Shown here piece after piece: positions 32,954 through 36,210 of a stretch of DNA of 36,210 nucleotides. The first letter of the stretch is position 1. Each line of letters begins with the position of its first letter. Origin of the DNA: Candidatus Jordarchaeia archaeon (GTDB lineage: Archaea; Asgardarchaeota; Jordiarchaeia; Jordiarchaeales; Jordiarchaeaceae); NCBI GenBank assembly GCA_029856435.1, contig JAHQXB010000073.1:1-36210 (forward strand). Reading direction: 5' to 3'. The position numbers were made by a program, and so were the translations under genes. Below the pieces are notes generated by a model. It was given only the letters and a program-made list of their open reading frames with translations. It was not told the origin of the DNA and did not search any database.

Positions 32954-33265
32954 GCAACCGTTCTGACCCAGTGTTAACCTCGCATAACTTGGGGTTCCCT
33001 CCCTCAAGTTTCGTACGGAGACCGGTTCGCCCCGGGGAACGGTTGAAGCAGGCACATCTCTCCTGCTTTCGATGGGAGGATGTTCCCAGTTATGGCCCTG
33101 TCCTCTTTTGGGCTTTTTCGAACCTTCCCGCATTCCGGGCTGGGCTGGAATCGGCTGCGCGATATGTATGTGTGGTTGTTTTTGAGGAATGATGGGTTTA
33201 ATGGTTTTTCTTTAATGTTAACTGTTGGAAGTTAACAAACTTTCTAATTAGAAGCAGTTTTAACA
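32954..33265 (+). mobile_element. IS200/IS605-like 3' end, inverted copy 2
   Basis: This ~312-bp copy of the block at 8588-8902, here on the plus strand, starts at GCAACCGTTCTGACCCAG and ends GAAGCAGTTTTAACA. Only the last ~10 codons of the putative tnpB are retained. GAAGCAGG...CCTGCTTTC forms a stem in this copy. A 73-codon frame at 32971-33192 runs through it but is unlikely to be a real gene. The copy lies just behind the HerA-like gene. With copy 1 it forms a 24-kb inverted repeat around the DNA-processing island. Confidence 0.55.
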
Positions 33266-33628
33266 ATCCAACCACAAAAATTCACTCAAAACCAAAAAAT
33301 AAAAATTCCCAATAACAATTCCACGCAAAGATTCCCAAAACATCCCGCAACAGGGCATCCGCCGTAAAAGTTTCCAAAAGTCCTAGCTGGCCACACTCAA
33401 CCACGCATCCCTCTTCCACTAATTTATATCAATCTTCCAAAAATTCTTTTTTCCCACTTTTAACGAGCTGGGCCTTTTCAAGAAAATGTAAACAGTCAAC
33501 TTCTAAAAAATTAGTGTTCTAACGTTCTTGTGTTTGTATTTTTAGGTGAAGAAATTGATTTGATTTAAAAATGAAAGGAAACTTTTTAAAAATAAGAGAG
33601 TTACTTTCTTAGAGGTTTTTGTGTTTGA
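33266..33628. other. Intergenic region before the MBL gene
   Basis: This holds 363 bp of AT-rich sequence with no credible gene. CTTTTTAAAAATAAG at about 33582-33596 may be the TATA element for the MBL gene. The stretch directly after the 33265 end of the element would be the guide position if the block encodes a TnpB guide RNA; otherwise nothing is recognised. Confidence 0.35.
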
Positions 33629-34573
33629 GTGGTGGTGAAGGCTCCCTTGGAAAACTTGGTGATGATAAAGGGTGAGAGACCTTTATGGCCCTCCTCCTCA
33701 AATGTTCTCGTCATTAGGGACGGTGATGGACTCATAATGGTTGAAGCGGGATGTGGAGGTAAAGAGTTTTCCCAGAGGCTGGTCAGCAAAATGCGTTCAA
33801 TGGGACTACCGCCAGAAAAGGTGCACACAATAGTTTTATCTCACGCACACCCCGACCATATGGGAGGAATTTCCACATTCCTTAAAATAAGCCAACCCCT
33901 AGTAATCATATCCGAAATAGATGCCCCCTCAGCCCGCAACCCCAATCTCCTAACTGATTCCTTTGATGTTCTAATGGGCAAGGAGTATTTTCCCGAGTTG
34001 GGATTCAAAGACTCTGGTCTAGACCTCTTAACCCTTTTCGAAAAAATATCAAATTGCCCTATGGCCAGCGCTGAACCGGATAAAACCGTTAAGGAGGGTG
34101 ACAAAATCCAAATGGGCGACTACCTCTTTGAGGTTCTACACACTCCAGGGCATTCGCCGGGCCACATCTCACTTGTAGACCGGGAAGAGAAAATCTGCTA
34201 CTCGGGAGATGTGGTGGGTGATGTAGTGGCTTGGTACTCGCCCAGCTCGGGAGGAGTCTTAGGATACCTTACCAGCTTGGAAAAAATTGAAAAGTGCGAC
34301 CTGCAGAAAATTTATCCCTCCCACGGTGAAATAATTACCGAAAAAGAAAAGGCCATAGGGCGAATTAGAGGAAAACTCTATGAGAGAGAAAATCTCATCC
34401 TAAAAGAACTTGAAAATGGCCCCAGACAATTCAGAGAACTAGTTGAAAAAATGTTCCCAAGCCCCAACCAACAGTTTTTCCCCGGAGTCCAAATATTAGA
34501 AAGCCACCTCATCAAGCTAGAAAAAGAGAAAAAGACCACCCGCCAAAACCATCTAGTAATGCCCCTAAAATAA
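33629..34573 (+). CDS. MBL-fold hydrolase with C-terminal winged helix
   Basis: This codes for up to 314 residues. The metallo-beta-lactamase fold has the metal motif SHAHPDHMGG, then HTPGHSPGHI, YSGDVVGD and YPSHGE, so a dinuclear zinc site is likely. A C-terminal winged-helix segment (IRGKLYERENLILKELENGP...) as in LACTB2-like proteins suggests RNA/DNA or thioester hydrolysis; the substrate is unknown. The start is uncertain: three tandem GTG codons from 33629, or ATG 33662 with GGTG upstream. It has its own promoter and is not part of the radA series. Confidence 0.85.
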   Translation: MVVKAPLENLVMIKGERPLWPSSSNVLVIRDGDGLIMVEAGCGGKEFSQRLVSKMRSMGLPPEKVHTIVLSHAHPDHMGGISTFLKISQPLVIISEIDAPSARNPNLLTDSFDVLMGKEYFPELGFKDSGLDLLTLFEKISNCPMASAEPDKTVKEGDKIQMGDYLFEVLHTPGHSPGHISLVDREEKICYSGDVVGDVVAWYSPSSGGVLGYLTSLEKIEKCDLQKIYPSHGEIITEKEKAIGRIRGKLYERENLILKELENGPRQFRELVEKMFPSPNQQFFPGVQILESHLIKLEKEKKTTRQNHLVMPLK

Positions 34574-34600
34574 CTTCTTGAAGAGAGATGCATAATGGCG

Positions 34601-34708
34601 GGTGATGTAGAATTGTTCGGTTTCGCCTCAAAAAAGGGGTGTTTATAGGGCTTCTTTCACGATTTGGAGCCTTATTAGGGAGATAGAACCGAATAAATCT
34701 GCATCACC
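34601..34708. mobile_element. 108-bp MITE-like element, copy A
   Basis: The ends are inverted repeats, starting GGTGATG and ending CATCACC, 19 of 22 matching. The element is flanked by the exact 10-bp direct repeat CATAATGGCG (34591-34600 and 34709-34718). It has no coding capacity. A second copy lies at 35772-35879 in the same orientation with about 7 differences. A transposase acting in trans must be elsewhere in the genome; a 10-bp target duplication is known for some IS4-group elements. Confidence 0.9.
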
Positions 34709-34784
34709 CATAATGGCGTAGCGCTTCAAACCTCCCTTTTCAAAATTGTTGGTAGTCGTAAAGAGTAGAAGGCTGCGTACCCGC

Positions 34785-35561
34785 CTAGTAATAGATAATG
34801 TTACCGTTACTTTCTATATCGTAATAAAGTTTTGTGGTATCAAATGGAAATGGAGCCTTAATAACCTGCATATAATTTCTTAATTTTTCTCCAGTTTCCT
34901 CCACTTTGAAGTGAATTATTACATCGCTAAGCTGGGATAATATGGCTCTAAACTTGGTTTCATGGGCATCCATATTCAACATGTAGAAAGCCAGATCCCC
35001 ATACTGTTTGTGGAAACGTATGGCCCTCCTATAAAATCTTGCAACTTCCTCCTCAGGTATTCCCATAGAAAGATCGGTTAAGGTCTCAAATATCCAAATA
35101 GCCCATGAGCTTGAAGGCAAATCTTCTCTAACACTCCTCATAAGGGAAAGCAATCTGTTAGTGTCAAAGGGTTCATCTAGAGGGTAAACCTTATCCCGTA
35201 AACTTAATCCTTCACTTAAGGGTTGGCTGGAAAAACAGTCAATAATCCTTATCCTATCAAAACTGATAAGCTCCTTACTATTTTGAGTCTCTTCTCCCTT
35301 ACGCCAAAAAGTCGTCGCCATATACAGGAAATCATCAACTGGCCTAACATAGTCCACAATAACAACATAGAATTCCCTCTTGCCTAAGAAGGGCATATTC
35401 AAGTTCATAAACTCCCAGTATCTGAAATTGATCTGGTGAAGTATTAACACTATAGAATTACTTAAAATTCCCCCACCTAGACGTTCATCCAATTTTGGTA
35501 TGCCTGTGCTAATCAAGTCATACCTGGCCATGGGATTGCTAACTGAAGAGATGTCCATCAC
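34785..35561 (-). CDS. Degenerate RecA/KaiC-like protein
   Basis: This codes for 258 residues. The N-terminal DLISTGIPKLDERLGGGILS is a KaiC/RecA signature, but after it there is no GxxxxGKT: the region reads SIVLILHQINFRYWEFM. The middle region (WAIWIFETLTDLSMG) looks like a RecA beta-sheet core with a changed Walker B. It ends without the second KaiC half and has no V4R domain, unlike the 3565-4812 protein, which it otherwise resembles in order. The start is GTG 35561 or ATG 35558. It lies between the two MITE copies. It is perhaps a non-catalytic sensor or scaffold. Confidence 0.65.
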   Translation of the reverse strand: MMDISSVSNPMARYDLISTGIPKLDERLGGGILSNSIVLILHQINFRYWEFMNLNMPFLGKREFYVVIVDYVRPVDDFLYMATTFWRKGEETQNSKELISFDRIRIIDCFSSQPLSEGLSLRDKVYPLDEPFDTNRLLSLMRSVREDLPSSSWAIWIFETLTDLSMGIPEEEVARFYRRAIRFHKQYGDLAFYMLNMDAHETKFRAILSQLSDVIIHFKVEETGEKLRNYMQVIKAPFPFDTTKLYYDIESNGNIIYY

Positions 35562-35771
35562 TCCACTTGTAGACTTCTTTAATTCTGGTTTCTGTTTAGC
35601 TTTTTCTATTATAATCCTACCTCCCCAACCTTTTAGCTAAATGAATATCAGACTCATTTAAATGTTTAATACGAACCATTTTTCTTATCAGATAATACTC
35701 CTAAACCTTTATTTTCGCTCTGTGCTATTATACTTTTAAACATTTTTAAAACTTTTTGGTCATCTTACCGG

Positions 35772-35879
35772 GGTGGTGTAGAATTGTTCGGTTTCGCCTC
35801 AAAAAGGTGTGTTTATAGGACTTCTTTCACGGTTTGGAGCCTTATTTAGGGAGATGGAACCGAATAAATCTGCATCACC
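35772..35879. mobile_element. 108-bp MITE-like element, copy B
   Basis: This has the same length and orientation as copy A at 34601-34708, with terminal inverted repeats GGTGGTG...CATCACC. It is flanked by the exact 10-bp duplication ATCTTACCGG (35762-35771 and 35880-35889). It is inserted at the start of a diverged repeat unit (35880-36001). It is a recent, probably mobilisable insertion. Confidence 0.9.
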
Positions 35880-36184
35880 ATCTTACCGGCACAGTTAACT
35901 AGACGTTACCTAATGTGTGCAAGTTTGGAAGTATTCCATGTCGCCTTGATGGGAGCCTACTTACAGTTATTCTACCGGTTATGAACCGCCGAAATACGCC
36001 CAAGAAGAAGGGGTGTTTGAGCTAAAAAATGTACAGCGCATAACAGGTGCCACTTGGCAGTAACATCTTAGCGGTGTAGTTAACTGAGTGTCACCTTTTG
36101 GGTGTATGTTTTTGGGCCGTTTCCTGCGTTCCCATATTGAAGCCCATTTTGAGTTACTGAGGGGTAGAAACGCCGAAAAGGGCG
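35880..36184. repeat. Two diverged ~120-bp repeat units at the window edge
   Basis: Unit 1 (35880-36001) and unit 2 (about 36065-36184) share ATCTTA-CGG, AGTTAACT, and an ending CGCCGAAA before GC-rich sequence, with weaker matches between. No reading frame or RNA family is recognised. The MITE copy B interrupts the start of unit 1. The repeats continue to, or are cut by, the window edge. The 200-bp stretch left of the MITE (35562-35761) is AT-rich and probably holds the promoter of the pseudo-RecA gene. Confidence 0.45.
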
Positions 36185-36210
36185 TCTCGGGAGTGTGATG
36201 AAAGCTGAAA

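Noticed and set aside
33100..33160. Sequence TTCGAACC resembling a tRNA T-arm
   Set aside because: No acceptor or anticodon stems surround it; it belongs to the repeated mobile block.

Overview
This window is archaeal. Evidence: a RadA-type and a RadB-type recombinase, an archaeal FEN1 nuclease with N-terminus MGVKLG, a Hel308/Ski2-type helicase, an MglA-like GTPase next to a Roadblock protein, a Rab-like GTPase with WDLAGQ, TATA-type promoter elements, and frequent GTG/TTG starts that often sit behind Shine-Dalgarno sequences. Ras/Rab-like GTPases, Roadblock proteins and V4R sensors together suggest a TACK/Bathyarchaeia-like or Asgard-like lineage. The sequence alone does not settle which. 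No rRNA, tRNA or CRISPR array was found.

Layout. Positions 1-1040 are gene-poor and hold a GC-rich inverted repeat, a 58-bp-period repeat and a foldable segment between short direct repeats. From 1043 to 7702 come two small hypothetical genes, a zinc medium-chain dehydrogenase, a pseudo-KaiC/V4R sensor (the only plus-strand gene here), two tandemly duplicated EamA transporters and a small membrane protein. A Rab-like GTPase (7939-8475) contains an abrupt flip in strand composition. It is followed by mobile-element debris (8588-9188) and two large membrane or surface proteins (9820-13289). A double Lrp-type regulator lies at 13709-15142.

The centre of interest is a divergent gene island. From a shared 0.8-kb intergenic region (25153-25984) a long minus-strand series runs left: HTH regulator, large membrane protein, Hel308-like helicase with a SWIM zinc-finger insertion, zinc-ribbon/winged-helix protein, RadB-like recombinase, four-TM membrane protein, FEN1, Roadblock protein, MglA-like GTPase, and a GTP-coupled hypothetical. 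A plus-strand series runs right: small Cys protein, divergent RadA, M28-peptidase-like membrane protein, small membrane protein, a membrane protein resembling the VirB4 N-terminal region, and a HerA-like protein whose Walker A is lost. Many genes overlap or are translationally coupled. The arrangement suggests a membrane-anchored DNA-processing system, possibly controlled by small GTPases. This is inference.

The right end (32954-36210) has a second copy, inverted, of the mobile-element 3' end at 8588-8902, an MBL hydrolase, a second pseudo-RecA protein, and two 108-bp MITE-like elements. Each MITE has terminal inverted repeats and a perfect 10-bp target duplication. Diverged repeats reach the window edge.
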